DNA of 32,336 nucleotides from Fimenecus sp045655645 (GTDB lineage Bacteria > Bacillota > Clostridia > Oscillospirales > Acutalibacteraceae), in NCBI GenBank assembly GCA_045655645.1, contig JAZOPS010000041.1, positions 1 through 32,336 of the forward strand, given 5' to 3'. Shown one piece after another: positions 1-8,202 of this stretch; position 1 is the stretch's first letter, and every line of letters starts with the position of its first letter. The translations under genes were made by a program, and so were the position numbers. A model generated the notes under the pieces. The model saw only the letters and a program-made list of their open reading frames with translations, did not search any database and was not told where the DNA came from.

Positions 1-1
1 T

Positions 2-277
2 GAGTTTACAGCACTTTCATTCAGCTTGAATAATGCAATTTCAGCCACTTTTGAAAAGAAAAGTGCGTCATGGATTTCTTTCATATTGACGATTATTGTA
101 ATGATAAGTGACGAAATTCATCAGATATTTGTACCGGGAAGAGCATTTCAATTTTCAGATTTATTAATCGATGGAATTGGTGCTATACTTGGTATTATTA
201 CATATTTGATTATTTATAAGATATTTTTAATAATTATGGAAAGAGGGAATAAAGATGGCAGTATTAAAACCATTTAA
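2..277 (+). CDS. VanZ-like family protein, C-terminal part (5' truncated by window edge)
   Basis: The open frame runs from the window edge to the stop at 277, so the true start lies upstream. The visible part has a hydrophobic segment, the motif SDEIHQIFVPGRAFQFSDLL followed by DGIGAILG, and a second hydrophobic segment. That D-E-x-x-Q-x-F-x-P-G-R signature is typical of the VanZ-like membrane domain. VanZ itself gives low-level teicoplanin resistance, but most chromosomal VanZ-like proteins have no proven role and I do not infer resistance. Its last 23 bases overlap the start of the DUF1015 gene, which suggests co-transcription and translational coupling. Confidence 0.8.
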   Translation, partial: EFTALSFSLNNAISATFEKKSASWISFILTIIVMISDEIHQIFVPGRAFQFSDLLIDGIGAILGIITYLIIYKIFLIIMERGNKDGSIKTI

Positions 278-1496
278 GGCAGTCAGACCAAAGGATGAAT
301 ATGCATCAGCAGTGGGTGCTTTGCCTTACGACGTAATGAATTCAGAAGAAGCAAGAGAAATGGTAAAGGATAAGCCTTACTCATTTTTACACGTTGATAA
401 AGCAGAAGTGGATTTGCCACAGGGAATTGACATTTACTCTGCAGAAGTGTATGAGAAAGCAAAGGAAAATCTTGATGCATTAAGTGAAAAGGGTATCTGC
501 AAACAGGATGAAAAGCCAATGCTTTACATTTATCGTCAGATTATGAATGGTCGTGAGCAGACAGGTATCGTTGGTTGTACTGCAGTTGATGATTACATAA
601 ACAATGTGATTAAGAAGCACGAGTTTACAAGAGCCGATAAAGAAGCAGACCGAATCCGCCATGTTGATACTCTTGACGCTAACACAGGTCCAATTTTCTT
701 GACACACAGAGAGAATAAGACAGTTACAGACATCACAGAAAACTGGAAAAACACTCATGCACCATGTTATGATTTCGTAAGTGACGATGGTGTTTCTCAG
801 ACAGTATGGGTAATTGATGATGAGCAGGTTATTGACACTCTCGTTAAAGAATTCGCAGAAATTCCATATCTCTATATTGCAGATGGACACCACAGATGTG
901 CTTCAGCAGTACGCGTAGGTGAGAGAAGACGCGGTGACGGGGACTATGATAAAAATGCAGAGTTTAATTTCTTCTTGTCAGTTATCTTCCCTTGTGACCA
1001 GCTTAAAATTATGGACTATAACCGTGTAATTGCAGATTTGAATGGTAACACAAGCGAAGAATTTATCGCAAAAATGAGTGAAAAATTCATTGTTGAAGAA
1101 GCAGAAACAAGCCCTTATGCACCAACAGAGCGCCATACATTTGGTATGTATCTCGATAACAAGTGGTATAAGGTAACAGCAAAGCCAGAGTTTATCAATG
1201 AAAATGACCCTGTTTTGTGCCTTGATGTTTCTATTCTTCAAAATAACCTTATTACACCAATTCTTAATATCACAGACCCTAGAACAGACAAGAGAATTGA
1301 CTTTGTTGGTGGTATTCGTGGACTCTCAGAACTTGAAAGAAGATGCGCAGAGGGTATGAAATTAGCATTCGCAATGTACCCAACATCTCTTAATGAACTT
1401 ATGGATATTGCCGACGCAGGTCAGGTTATGCCACCAAAATCAACATGGTTTGAACCAAAGTTATTGTCAGGGTTGTTTATTCATAAGTTATCGTAA
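255..1496 (+). CDS. DUF1015 family protein
   Basis: The 413-residue protein has the length and motifs of the DUF1015 family: the N-terminal VRPKDEYASAVGALPYDV block, KKHEFTRADKEADRIRH at about residues 120-136, the conserved IADGHHR at 208-214, and the C-terminal PPKSTWFEPKL block. The start at 255 is supported by an AAAGAGGG Shine-Dalgarno site. The biochemical role is not established from this sequence. From memory, clostridial DUF1015 genes often lie beside serA and serC, so a link to serine metabolism is possible, but no serine gene is in the window. The gene overlaps the VanZ-like gene and ends one base before the transposase start. Confidence 0.85.
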   Translation: MAVLKPFKAVRPKDEYASAVGALPYDVMNSEEAREMVKDKPYSFLHVDKAEVDLPQGIDIYSAEVYEKAKENLDALSEKGICKQDEKPMLYIYRQIMNGREQTGIVGCTAVDDYINNVIKKHEFTRADKEADRIRHVDTLDANTGPIFLTHRENKTVTDITENWKNTHAPCYDFVSDDGVSQTVWVIDDEQVIDTLVKEFAEIPYLYIADGHHRCASAVRVGERRRGDGDYDKNAEFNFFLSVIFPCDQLKIMDYNRVIADLNGNTSEEFIAKMSEKFIVEEAETSPYAPTERHTFGMYLDNKWYKVTAKPEFINENDPVLCLDVSILQNNLITPILNITDPRTDKRIDFVGGIRGLSELERRCAEGMKLAFAMYPTSLNELMDIADAGQVMPPKSTWFEPKLLSGLFIHKLS

Positions 1497-1497
1497 T

Positions 1498-2028
1498 ATG
1501 GAAGAAAACAAATATCCTAAAAGAAAGCAAATTAGATTAGAAAATTACAATTATAGTGGAAATGGTTGTTATTTCATTACAATTTGTACTCATAATAAAA
1601 CCCATTTGTTTGGCAGATACAATGTAGGGGCGATTCACGAATCGCCCGAAAAACACGCTGAAAACAGATGCGTTGAGTTGAATTGGTATGGGCAGATTGT
1701 TGAAAATGAAATTTTAAAGTTGCCCGAACGATATAATGAAATTGAAATCGTTAATTATATTGTAATGCCTAATCACATACATATGCTTGTTTCAATAAAT
1801 AATGATGTTGATTCAGAACGGGCGATTCGTGAATCGCCCCTACAACGCAGTTTGTTATCAAAGGCAATTGGTTATCTTAAAATGAATGTGAGCAAAGAAA
1901 TCCACAAACAAAATCCTTTGATTGAGGTGTGGCAACGAGGATATATTGACCACATAATTCGTAATCAAACTGATTTTGAATATCATTGGAACTACATTGA
2001 ATACAATGCGTTGAAAGAATATAATTAA
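1498..2028 (+). CDS. REP-associated tyrosine (Y1) transposase, RAYT / IS200-like
   Basis: The 176-residue protein matches the Y1-transposase superfamily of REP-associated transposases. It has CYFITICTHNKTHLFG near the N-terminus, the HUH metal-binding motif in VMPNHIHMLV (H93, H95), and the catalytic-tyrosine region VWQRGYIDHIIRN, where Y149 is the likely nucleophile. These enzymes nick single-stranded DNA at palindromic REP sequences. The ATG at 1498 starts one base after the DUF1015 stop, with no clear Shine-Dalgarno site, so coupling to the upstream gene is likely. Two inverted copies of a REP-like palindrome lie inside the frame and encode NVGAIHESPE (about residues 42-51) and RAIRESPLQ (108-116). 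Residues 52-107, including the HUH motif, lie between them. A rho-independent terminator follows. Confidence 0.88.
   Translation: MEENKYPKRKQIRLENYNYSGNGCYFITICTHNKTHLFGRYNVGAIHESPEKHAENRCVELNWYGQIVENEILKLPERYNEIEIVNYIVMPNHIHMLVSINNDVDSERAIRESPLQRSLLSKAIGYLKMNVSKEIHKQNPLIEVWQRGYIDHIIRNQTDFEYHWNYIEYNALKEYN
1623..1648 (+). repeat. REP-like palindrome, copy 1 (inside RAYT gene)
   Basis: This 26-bp sequence has the core GGGCGATTC-AC-GAATCGCCC and an extra TGTAG on the left, giving one long and one short arm. It is a perfect inverted match to 1819-1844. With flanking bases (1620-1647) it is identical over 28 bp to 9047-9074. Confidence 0.93.
1819..1844 (-). repeat. REP-like palindrome, copy 2 (inverted, inside RAYT gene)
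   Basis: Exact reverse complement of 1623-1648, with its long arm (CCCCTACA) facing outward. The two copies bracket a 170-bp stretch that encodes the HUH motif. They remain in frame and free of stop codons. Confidence 0.93.
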
Positions 2029-2033
2029 ACTCA

Positions 2034-2063
2034 ACGGCAGAGTTTTCTCTGCCGTATTTTTTT
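2034..2063 (+). terminator. Rho-independent terminator after the RAYT gene
   Basis: A 9-bp GC-rich stem, ACGGCAGAG (2034-2042) with CTCTGCCGT (2047-2055), has a TTTT loop and is followed by a run of T from 2057. It sits six bases after the RAYT stop. Confidence 0.9.
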
Positions 2064-2153
2064 CTTACTGTTCGTTATTTTGCACAAAAACTAATGTTTG
2101 TATTTGTAAAATTGTGCCAAAGGTAGAATGTGGAATAAATTCGTATTTTTTTG

Positions 2154-2182
2154 TTGACTTTGCGGGCTTTTCTTTGTAATAT
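2154..2182 (+). promoter_or_regulatory. Sigma-A type promoter of the YczE-like gene
   Basis: TTGACT at 2154-2159 and TAATAT at 2177-2182 are separated by exactly 17 bp. They lie about 60 bp upstream of the start codon and after the RAYT terminator. Confidence 0.8.
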
Positions 2183-2196
2183 ATTCACGATTTAAG

Positions 2197-2212
2197 GCAC
2201 GGATATCTGTGC
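2197..2212. promoter_or_regulatory. Imperfect palindrome just downstream of a promoter, possible operator
   Basis: GCACGGATATCTGTGC is palindromic except at one symmetric pair. It begins 14 bp after the -10 box of the preceding promoter, a position where a bound repressor would block transcription. No cognate regulator is recognised in the window. Confidence 0.35.
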
Positions 2213-2244
2213 AAAATATATAAAGAAAAGGCGAATACTCAAAA

Positions 2245-2970
2245 ATGGCAAAAATCTTAAAACAAATGAATCCAATCAGAATTTTATCAGAAAAACAAGG
2301 CGCAAAAAGAATGGTAATTATGTTTATGAGCATTTTACTTATGGGCTTTGCAGTTTCTGTTTTCTCTTATTCAGGCATGGGCGTTGACCCATTCACCGCG
2401 CTCAATATGAGCATCAGCGCAAAGCTCGGAATGAGTTTTGGTTTCTTGCAGATGTGCGTTAACGGTGCAATTCTCATTCTCGTTGCCCTTGTTGCAAGAA
2501 AACTTATCAGTCTTGGCACAGTTGTCAATATGGTGGGTGTTGGTTATGTTTGCGAATTCTTCACAAATATTTACGACGAAATTCTTCCACAAGAGCCAAC
2601 TTTGCTTCTCAAAGCAATAGCAATGGCTTTGGGCGTATTCCTTTTAAGTCTTTCAGCATCACTCTATTTCAATTGCAAAATGGGTGTTTCACCTTATGAT
2701 GCTTTGGGATTTGTACTTGAAGATAATGTGAAACTCAAATACAAATGGTGCAGAGTTGCAACAGACCTTCTTTGCACAGCGGGTGCATTCGCATTGGGTG
2801 GACCAATCGGTATTGGTACAGTTGTAACAGCGTTCTTTATGGGACCTGTTGTTTCATTCTGCGACAGCACAATTTCGCAGAAAGTGCTTCGTTGCAAGTT
2901 TAAACTTCTTCGTCACTTTACAGTTCTTCGTTATTATGATTTGAGTTATATCCAAGGTAGAGTAGCATAA
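2245..2970 (+). CDS. YczE/YyaS/YitT-type integral membrane protein
   Basis: The 241-residue protein is strongly hydrophobic with about five membrane segments. It carries the duplicated glycine-aspartate/serine-proline motif of the YczE group, SGMGVDPFTALN near residue 50 and CKMGVSPYDALG near 150, plus the GGPIGIGTVVTAFFMGP block near 190. Function in this family is unknown. A weak AAAAGG Shine-Dalgarno site precedes the ATG. It is a single-gene unit with its own promoter, and it converges on the radical SAM gene. The hairpin between the two has its T-rich tail on the minus-strand side, so termination of this gene is less clear. Confidence 0.8.
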   Translation: MAKILKQMNPIRILSEKQGAKRMVIMFMSILLMGFAVSVFSYSGMGVDPFTALNMSISAKLGMSFGFLQMCVNGAILILVALVARKLISLGTVVNMVGVGYVCEFFTNIYDEILPQEPTLLLKAIAMALGVFLLSLSASLYFNCKMGVSPYDALGFVLEDNVKLKYKWCRVATDLLCTAGAFALGGPIGIGTVVTAFFMGPVVSFCDSTISQKVLRCKFKLLRHFTVLRYYDLSYIQGRVA

Positions 2971-2980
2971 TAAACAAGAA

Positions 2981-3014
2981 AAAAAAGCAAGGGCGTACCA
3001 AACGGTACGCCCTT
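2981..3014 (-). terminator. Rho-independent terminator for the minus-strand radical SAM gene
   Basis: An 11-bp stem (AAGGGCGTACC at 2989-2999 with GGTACGCCCTT at 3004-3014) and an AAAC loop is followed on the minus strand by a T-rich tract (complement of the A run at 2979-2986). It may also act weakly on the convergent plus-strand gene. Confidence 0.85.
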
Positions 3015-3026
3015 AAAATTTGTTCA

Positions 3027-4484
3027 TTATTTATGTGCATTACAGCTTGCGCAGTTGCCTGTGCAACCACCGAATTCTCTTTTGCCTTCTTCTGTGTCAC
3101 GATAATATTGTGTGTGAGTATCTCTGTGGGGGAGAGTTGTCCATAACTCTTCAGCAACAGGTGCCCACTTTTCTGAATATTCAACACATTTGTCGCAAAG
3201 CTCGTCGGCGCTTTCCTGACGTACAAGGTCAGAAGATTTTGCACCGGTTTCTTTAATAAGCTGACGAAGTCTGTCAGGGTTTTCAAGCATCGGGCAAGGT
3301 CTTAAATGGTTATCATTGAATGGCTGATTTTTATAATATGCCATAAACAACGGACTTTGCAATGCTTCGAGCAATGTGTGAGTTCTGATATTTGAATCAG
3401 AGAAGTGAATGAATACGCAAGGCTCAATGTCACCTGCAGAGTTAATGTGGAAATAGTTTCGTCCACCTGCAATGCAACCACCAACATATTCACCATCATT
3501 CTGGAAGTCCATAATGAAAATTGGTTTGCCTGTTTTGCCGTCACGCATTTTCTTGTTCCAGAAATAAAGTTCTTTTCTCTGTTCAGGTGTTGGAATAAGA
3601 CTTACATCTGCACCGTGACCCACTGGCATATAGTTGAAATTAAGCATATATTTTGCACCTTTGTTGATTACGAAATCGACAAAGTCATCACTTGTGACAA
3701 CAGGTAAGTTTTTGCTTGTGTAACAAACAGAAACACCAAAAATGCACTTGTTCTTACGAAGTAAATCCATGGCTTTCATTGTTCCGGCATAAGCACCATC
3801 ACCACGACGCCAGTCATTTGATTCTTCATTGCCTTCAAGACTGAGTGCCAATGTGATATTGCCACATTCGTTCATAGCTTTGCAGAATTCTTCATCAACC
3901 AAAGTTGCATTTGTGAAAATCAAGAAAATACAATCTTTGTTGTTTCTGCAAATTTCAAGAACTTCTTTTTTCTTAATAAGTGGTTCGCCACCTGTGAGCC
4001 AATAGAAATGACAACCCAATTCTTTACCCTGAGTTACAATGCTTTGCATTTCTTCGAGAGTGAGATTTTGCTTGTGGCCATATTCTGCTGACCAACACCC
4101 CTTGCAGTTGAGATTGCAAGCACTTGTTGGGTCAAAAAGAATATTGAACGGAATATTGCATTTGTATTTTTCACGGTTCTGGCGAACAGCTTTTGTGCCG
4201 TAATAACCTGCATCAATACCAAAAGAAAGAAGCATTTGTTTAAGCACTCTGCGGTCAATATCGTTAATAAGACCTAATGCAAACTGTGTCCAGATATTAT
4301 CTTTGTCTTCTGCGATTGCCTTGATTTTTTGGAAGTTTTCAGGTGGGAAAATTTTGCTGAAAACAGGCTCGATAACACGGCTCATTTTCACCACATTGGC
4401 ATGGGGGTCCTTGTCGATATACTTTAAAAGTCTATCAACTATGAAACTCATGCTTGATTTTTGAATTTTGTAAGTCAAATTCAT
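3027..4484 (-). CDS. Radical SAM protein with C-terminal auxiliary cysteine cluster
   Basis: The 485-residue protein has an N-terminal helical region (1-105), then a radical SAM core with CX3CX2C in SACNLNCKGCW (C123, C127, C130) and the LTGGEPL motif near 165. The C-terminal third is cysteine-rich: GGCIAGG, EPCVF, RPCPM, CDKC, and a final CTGNCASC (C474, C478, C481) that repeats CX3CX2C spacing four residues before the end. Such cysteines suggest auxiliary [4Fe-4S] clusters of the SPASM/twitch type. The substrate is unknown, and no peptide precursor or lipid gene lies next to it to suggest one. The start is supported by AAGGTGA and by a well-formed promoter upstream. I believe close relatives are widespread in clostridia, but this was not checked. 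Confidence 0.85.
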   Translation of the reverse strand: MNLTYKIQKSSMSFIVDRLLKYIDKDPHANVVKMSRVIEPVFSKIFPPENFQKIKAIAEDKDNIWTQFALGLINDIDRRVLKQMLLSFGIDAGYYGTKAVRQNREKYKCNIPFNILFDPTSACNLNCKGCWSAEYGHKQNLTLEEMQSIVTQGKELGCHFYWLTGGEPLIKKKEVLEICRNNKDCIFLIFTNATLVDEEFCKAMNECGNITLALSLEGNEESNDWRRGDGAYAGTMKAMDLLRKNKCIFGVSVCYTSKNLPVVTSDDFVDFVINKGAKYMLNFNYMPVGHGADVSLIPTPEQRKELYFWNKKMRDGKTGKPIFIMDFQNDGEYVGGCIAGGRNYFHINSAGDIEPCVFIHFSDSNIRTHTLLEALQSPLFMAYYKNQPFNDNHLRPCPMLENPDRLRQLIKETGAKSSDLVRQESADELCDKCVEYSEKWAPVAEELWTTLPHRDTHTQYYRDTEEGKREFGGCTGNCASCNAHK

Positions 4485-4526
4485 AATGTCACCTTTTGAA
4501 AAATTTCTAAAAAATCATACTATATT

Positions 4527-4555
4527 ATTTTATTGTAAAATGCAATTAAAGTCAA
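4527..4555 (-). promoter_or_regulatory. Sigma-A type promoter of the radical SAM gene
   Basis: On the minus strand TTGACT (4555-4550) and TAAAAT (4532-4527) are separated by 17 bp, about 43 bp upstream of the start codon. The rest of 4485-4710 is AT-rich. I could not assign a convincing promoter for the plus-strand peptidase gene there. Confidence 0.8.
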
Positions 4556-4710
4556 TGCTTTTCTTATCTCTTTAACAACAAATTCACATTTGAGATTATT
4601 TTGCACCTTTTTGGGGAAAAATAAACCAAAAAAGAAGATTAAAATAGTAGAAAAAAATATAGGAATATGGTAAAATATCTTTTATAGTTTTAATTTCAAA
4701 GGTGAATTTA

Positions 4711-5991
4711 ATGAATCCAAAATCTTATTGTGAAATCGCAAAAGGTGTTAAACTTCTTTGCGTGAATAGTGACAAATTCAAAACCAACTTTTTAAGCGTT
4801 GATTTTTATGTGCCAATCAACGAGCATTTTGCTGCACTCAATGTTCTTTCATCATTAATGGGACACACATCAAAGAATTATAAAACATTCAGTAGTTTCA
4901 ACGCAAAGGTTGAAAGTCTTTATGGTGCAGATTTTGACACATCAATTGTAACTGCAGGTGAAAAGGTGAGATTTAGATTTTCTGTTGAAATGCCTGATGA
5001 TCGTTTTTCACTGGATAGCAATAAAATCTCTGAAGATGCAGTTGACTTTATTATTGACATAATCTCAAATCCTAATTGTGAAAACAATAAGTTTGACGAA
5101 GAAAACACAACTCGTGAAATTAAGTTTACTCTTGAAAATATTGAAGCAGAAAAGAATGATAAAAGGGCTTATGCGCTTTCTCGTTTGCGTCAGTTAATGT
5201 GTGCAGGTGAGCCCTATGGCATTGACCGTGAAAAGTTAGAAGAAGATGTTAAAAATCTTGACAGTACAAAACTTTTCGAAGCATATAAGAGTTTGCTTGA
5301 AACTTCAACAATTGTTATTACCGCTTGTGGCAGTATCAGTAAAGAAATGCTCAAAGAAAAATTCGGTGCTTTTGTTGAGAAAATTGAAAGCAGAAACACA
5401 TTAGCACTTGAAAATATCTATATAGAAAAAGCCGACGAAATCCGTTATTTCACAGAAGAAATGGATATTACACAGGCAAAACTTGTTATCGGTCTTCGTT
5501 CAGGTATGACTCACGCAGAAGACGATTATTTTGCGTTCCGTGTTATGACTGATATTTTCGGTGGTGGGCCTTATTCACGACTTTTCTTGAATGTCCGTGA
5601 AAAAATAAGTCTTTGCTATTATTGTGGTGCGAGACTTTTAAGAGATAAGGGTATTATTTTCATTCAAAGTGGTATCGAAGAAGAAAATTATGAAAAAGCA
5701 TTGAATGAGATATTAAATCAACTTGATATTATGAAAAAAGGTGAATTTTCAGACGAAGACTTTAATTCGTCCATCACAGCACTTTGTGACGCTTTCCGTG
5801 GTGTTGGGGATTCGCCTGCATCAGTTTGCGCTTTTTATAATTCACAAGTATTCGATAAAGATTTGGTTAGTGGTATAGAATTTGCAGAGAAAATTCGTGC
5901 CGTTACAAAAGAGCAGGTTACAGAATGTGCAAATCGAGTAACAGTTGACTCTGTTTATCTTCTTAAAGGGGAGGGCAAAGATAATGAATAA
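4711..5991 (+). CDS. M16 family peptidase-like protein without the zinc motif (YmfF-like)
   Basis: The 426-residue protein has the two-lobed M16 (pitrilysin/insulinase) layout. The zinc motif HXXEH is absent where it is expected (about residues 38-55). It keeps the C-lobe substrate-binding block GGGPYSRLFLNVREKISLCY with the R/Y pair (R296, Y303). This is the pattern of the inactive partner in M16 heterodimers such as mitochondrial processing peptidase or Bacillus YmfF/YmfH. The ATG at 4711 is preferred over an in-frame GTG at 4702 because AAAGGTG lies at the correct distance from it. The stop overlaps the start of the next gene by 8 bases, so the two proteins are probably made together and work as a complex. 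Confidence 0.85.
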   Translation: MNPKSYCEIAKGVKLLCVNSDKFKTNFLSVDFYVPINEHFAALNVLSSLMGHTSKNYKTFSSFNAKVESLYGADFDTSIVTAGEKVRFRFSVEMPDDRFSLDSNKISEDAVDFIIDIISNPNCENNKFDEENTTREIKFTLENIEAEKNDKRAYALSRLRQLMCAGEPYGIDREKLEEDVKNLDSTKLFEAYKSLLETSTIVITACGSISKEMLKEKFGAFVEKIESRNTLALENIYIEKADEIRYFTEEMDITQAKLVIGLRSGMTHAEDDYFAFRVMTDIFGGGPYSRLFLNVREKISLCYYCGARLLRDKGIIFIQSGIEEENYEKALNEILNQLDIMKKGEFSDEDFNSSITALCDAFRGVGDSPASVCAFYNSQVFDKDLVSGIEFAEKIRAVTKEQVTECANRVTVDSVYLLKGEGKDNE

Positions 5992-7258
5992 AATCAGAGA
6001 GATTAAAAATGAACTTTTAAATGATAGTTATTTTGAAATCGACCACAAATCAGGTTTTAAAATCTTTGTTTATCCAAAAGAGAATTATTCATCTGCTTAT
6101 GCAGTTTTTGGCACAAAATATGGCTCAATTGATACTTGTTTCCGTGTTGAAGGTAATGAAGAATTTACAACAGTACCCGAGGGTATTGCTCACTTTTTAG
6201 AGCATAAACTCTTTGAAAGTGAAGAGCTTGACGCTTTTGCTCGTTATGCTAAAACTGGTGCTTCTGCTAATGCATATACATCTTTTGACAAGACTTGTTA
6301 TTTGTTCCAATGCAGTGGTAATTTCCAACAGTCGCTTGAAATTTTGCTCGATTTTGTAAGCAATCCATATTTCACAGAACAGACAGTTCAAAAAGAACAG
6401 GGCATAATCGGTCAAGAAATCAAAATGTATCAGGATGAGCCCGGTTGGGAATCACTTTTCGCGCTTCTTCGTGCAATGTATCACAATCATCCTGTAAGAA
6501 TTGATATTGCAGGTACAGTTGAATCAATCAGTCATATTACTGCTGATTTGCTTTATGAATGTTATGAAACATTTTATAATCCTGCTAACATGGCTTTGGC
6601 AGTTGTTGGTAATGTGACTGTCGACCAAGTGTTAGAAATTGCAGACAGAATGCTCAAGCCAAAGAAAAGCAAAAAGATTGAAAGAAAATTCCAAATTGAG
6701 CCAGAAACAGTTGTGCAAGAAACAATTGTGCGAAATCTTGCAGTTTCAATGCCTATTTTTGCAATTGGATATAAAGAAAAAATCGACACACCAACTCGTA
6801 CTCTCAAAGAAACTCTCGAAAGCAATATTTTGCTTGATATTATCGGTGGCAAAACTTCACCACTCTATGAAGAAATGCTCACAGATGGTCTTATAAACAC
6901 AACCTTTGATATTGAATATTTTGAAGGTTTTGGTTATTCTGCTCACATTTTCAATGGTGAAAGCACAGAGCCAGAAAAGGTTCGCGAAAGAATAAATAAA
7001 GAAATCGAAAAAATGAAAAAACAGGGCGTTGACAAAGCAACTTTCGATAGAATCAAGAAAAAGCATTATGGTGGATTCATTATGAATTTCAATGATATTG
7101 ATTCACTTGCAAATGCGCTCATTGGTGGCTATTTTAACGGCGATGGTCTCTATGACCAGTTAGAAGTACTTGAAAGCATTACTCTAGACGACATTAACAA
7201 CAGATTAAATGCAATCAACATTGAAAATTCTTCAATGTCGATTATAAAGCAAAGCTGA
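5984..7258 (+). CDS. M16 family zinc peptidase (YmfH-like)
   Basis: The 424-residue protein carries the inverted zinc motif in GIAHFLEHKLFE (H70, E73, H74) and the downstream acidic region QGIIGQEIKMYQDEPGWE that supplies the third ligand. It should therefore be the catalytic member of the pair. Its C-lobe lacks the R/Y pair seen in the upstream protein. The ATG at 5984 sits inside the end of the upstream gene (ATGAATAA overlap) and follows a strong GGGGAGGG Shine-Dalgarno site. The open frame extends upstream, but no better start is visible there. Related pairs (YmfF/YmfH, AlbE/AlbF) process peptides. The actual substrate here is unknown. Confidence 0.88.
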   Translation: MNKIREIKNELLNDSYFEIDHKSGFKIFVYPKENYSSAYAVFGTKYGSIDTCFRVEGNEEFTTVPEGIAHFLEHKLFESEELDAFARYAKTGASANAYTSFDKTCYLFQCSGNFQQSLEILLDFVSNPYFTEQTVQKEQGIIGQEIKMYQDEPGWESLFALLRAMYHNHPVRIDIAGTVESISHITADLLYECYETFYNPANMALAVVGNVTVDQVLEIADRMLKPKKSKKIERKFQIEPETVVQETIVRNLAVSMPIFAIGYKEKIDTPTRTLKETLESNILLDIIGGKTSPLYEEMLTDGLINTTFDIEYFEGFGYSAHIFNGESTEPEKVRERINKEIEKMKKQGVDKATFDRIKKKHYGGFIMNFNDIDSLANALIGGYFNGDGLYDQLEVLESITLDDINNRLNAINIENSSMSIIKQS

Positions 7259-7272
7259 AAGGAGAGTATCTT

Positions 7273-8202
7273 ATGAAATGGTTTACAGATTATACTCTTG
7301 TTGAATTCCCAAAACTAGGTTGGGACTTTAATGTTTATGAAAATTTAGTTGAATTTACTCTTCCCGGTTGGGATATTGACATCACAATCAAGTTTTATGG
7401 CGTTATAATCGCATTTGGTTTTACTCTTGCCGTGCTTTTTGGTGGAAGAATGGCTTACACTTGGAAAATGAGCATCGACAAAATGCTTGATGTGCTCATT
7501 TATGGTACATTTGGTGGAATTATCGGTGCAAGACTTTATTATGTAGCTTTTCAATGGGATAGTTACAAAGATGATTTGTTGTCTGTTTTCAAAATATGGG
7601 AAGGTGGACTTGCCATTTATGGTGGTATCATCGGCGCATTCATTGCAGCATATTTTGTTTGTAAAAAAATTGACCTTAATTTCTATAAATTGCTTGACCT
7701 TGCGGGTATGAGTTTGCTTATCGGACAAGGTATTGGCAGATGGGGCAATTTCACAAACCAAGAAGCATTTGGTATCAACACAGACTTACCTTGGGGTATG
7801 ACAAGTGAGAAGATTTCAGATTACATATCTTCTCATTATTCTTCACTCACAGCTAATGGAATTTCAATGGATTCAAGTTTACCTGTGCACCCAACATTTC
7901 TTTATGAATCAATTTGGTGTCTTTTTGGATTCGTAGTGCTTTATATTGTTTGCAAAAAGTTCAGAAAATTTGACGGTCAGTTAATTCTCGGTTATGGCAT
8001 TATCTATGGTCTCGAAAGAGCAGTTGTTGAAGGTCTTCGCACAGATAGTCTCTATATCGGTGACACAGGTCTTCGTGTTTCACAGGTGCTTTCTCTCGCA
8101 ATTGTGGTATTCTGCGCAACACTCACAATAGTTAGACTTGTGCAAATCAACAAATCCAATGTGGATAAGGTTAAAGAGTATAAGGAGAAGAATAATGTAT
8201 AA
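7273..8202 (+). CDS. lgt: Prolipoprotein diacylglyceryl transferase
   Basis: Lgt transfers diacylglycerol from phosphatidylglycerol to the lipobox cysteine of prolipoproteins at the cytoplasmic membrane. The 309-residue protein has several membrane segments and the family signatures EGGLAIYGGIIGA (110-122), GQGIGRWGNFTNQEAFG (151-167), HPTFLYES (206-213) and the ER-x-VVEGLRTDSL region (249-260) with the conserved arginine R256. AAAGGAGAG precedes the ATG. The gene follows the peptidase by 14 bp and overlaps folD by 8 bp. A likely client in this window is the MltG-like lipoprotein at 30397. Confidence 0.95.
   Translation: MKWFTDYTLVEFPKLGWDFNVYENLVEFTLPGWDIDITIKFYGVIIAFGFTLAVLFGGRMAYTWKMSIDKMLDVLIYGTFGGIIGARLYYVAFQWDSYKDDLLSVFKIWEGGLAIYGGIIGAFIAAYFVCKKIDLNFYKLLDLAGMSLLIGQGIGRWGNFTNQEAFGINTDLPWGMTSEKISDYISSHYSSLTANGISMDSSLPVHPTFLYESIWCLFGFVVLYIVCKKFRKFDGQLILGYGIIYGLERAVVEGLRTDSLYIGDTGLRVSQVLSLAIVVFCATLTIVRLVQINKSNVDKVKEYKEKNNV

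Noticed and set aside
2..277. VanZ-like protein considered as a glycopeptide resistance gene
   Set aside because: Only the generic VanZ-like domain is present, and no vanA/H/X/Y/R/S-type genes are nearby. Most such proteins are not resistance determinants.
1623..1844. Repeated palindrome considered as a CRISPR repeat
   Set aside because: Only three copies exist in the window, at irregular distances and in both orientations, two inside a coding sequence, with no cas genes.
8138..8194. Upstream in-frame start for folD
   Set aside because: It lies inside lgt, has no Shine-Dalgarno site and would add a basic non-family extension, while the ATG at 8195 has TAAGGAG and gives the usual FolD N-terminus.
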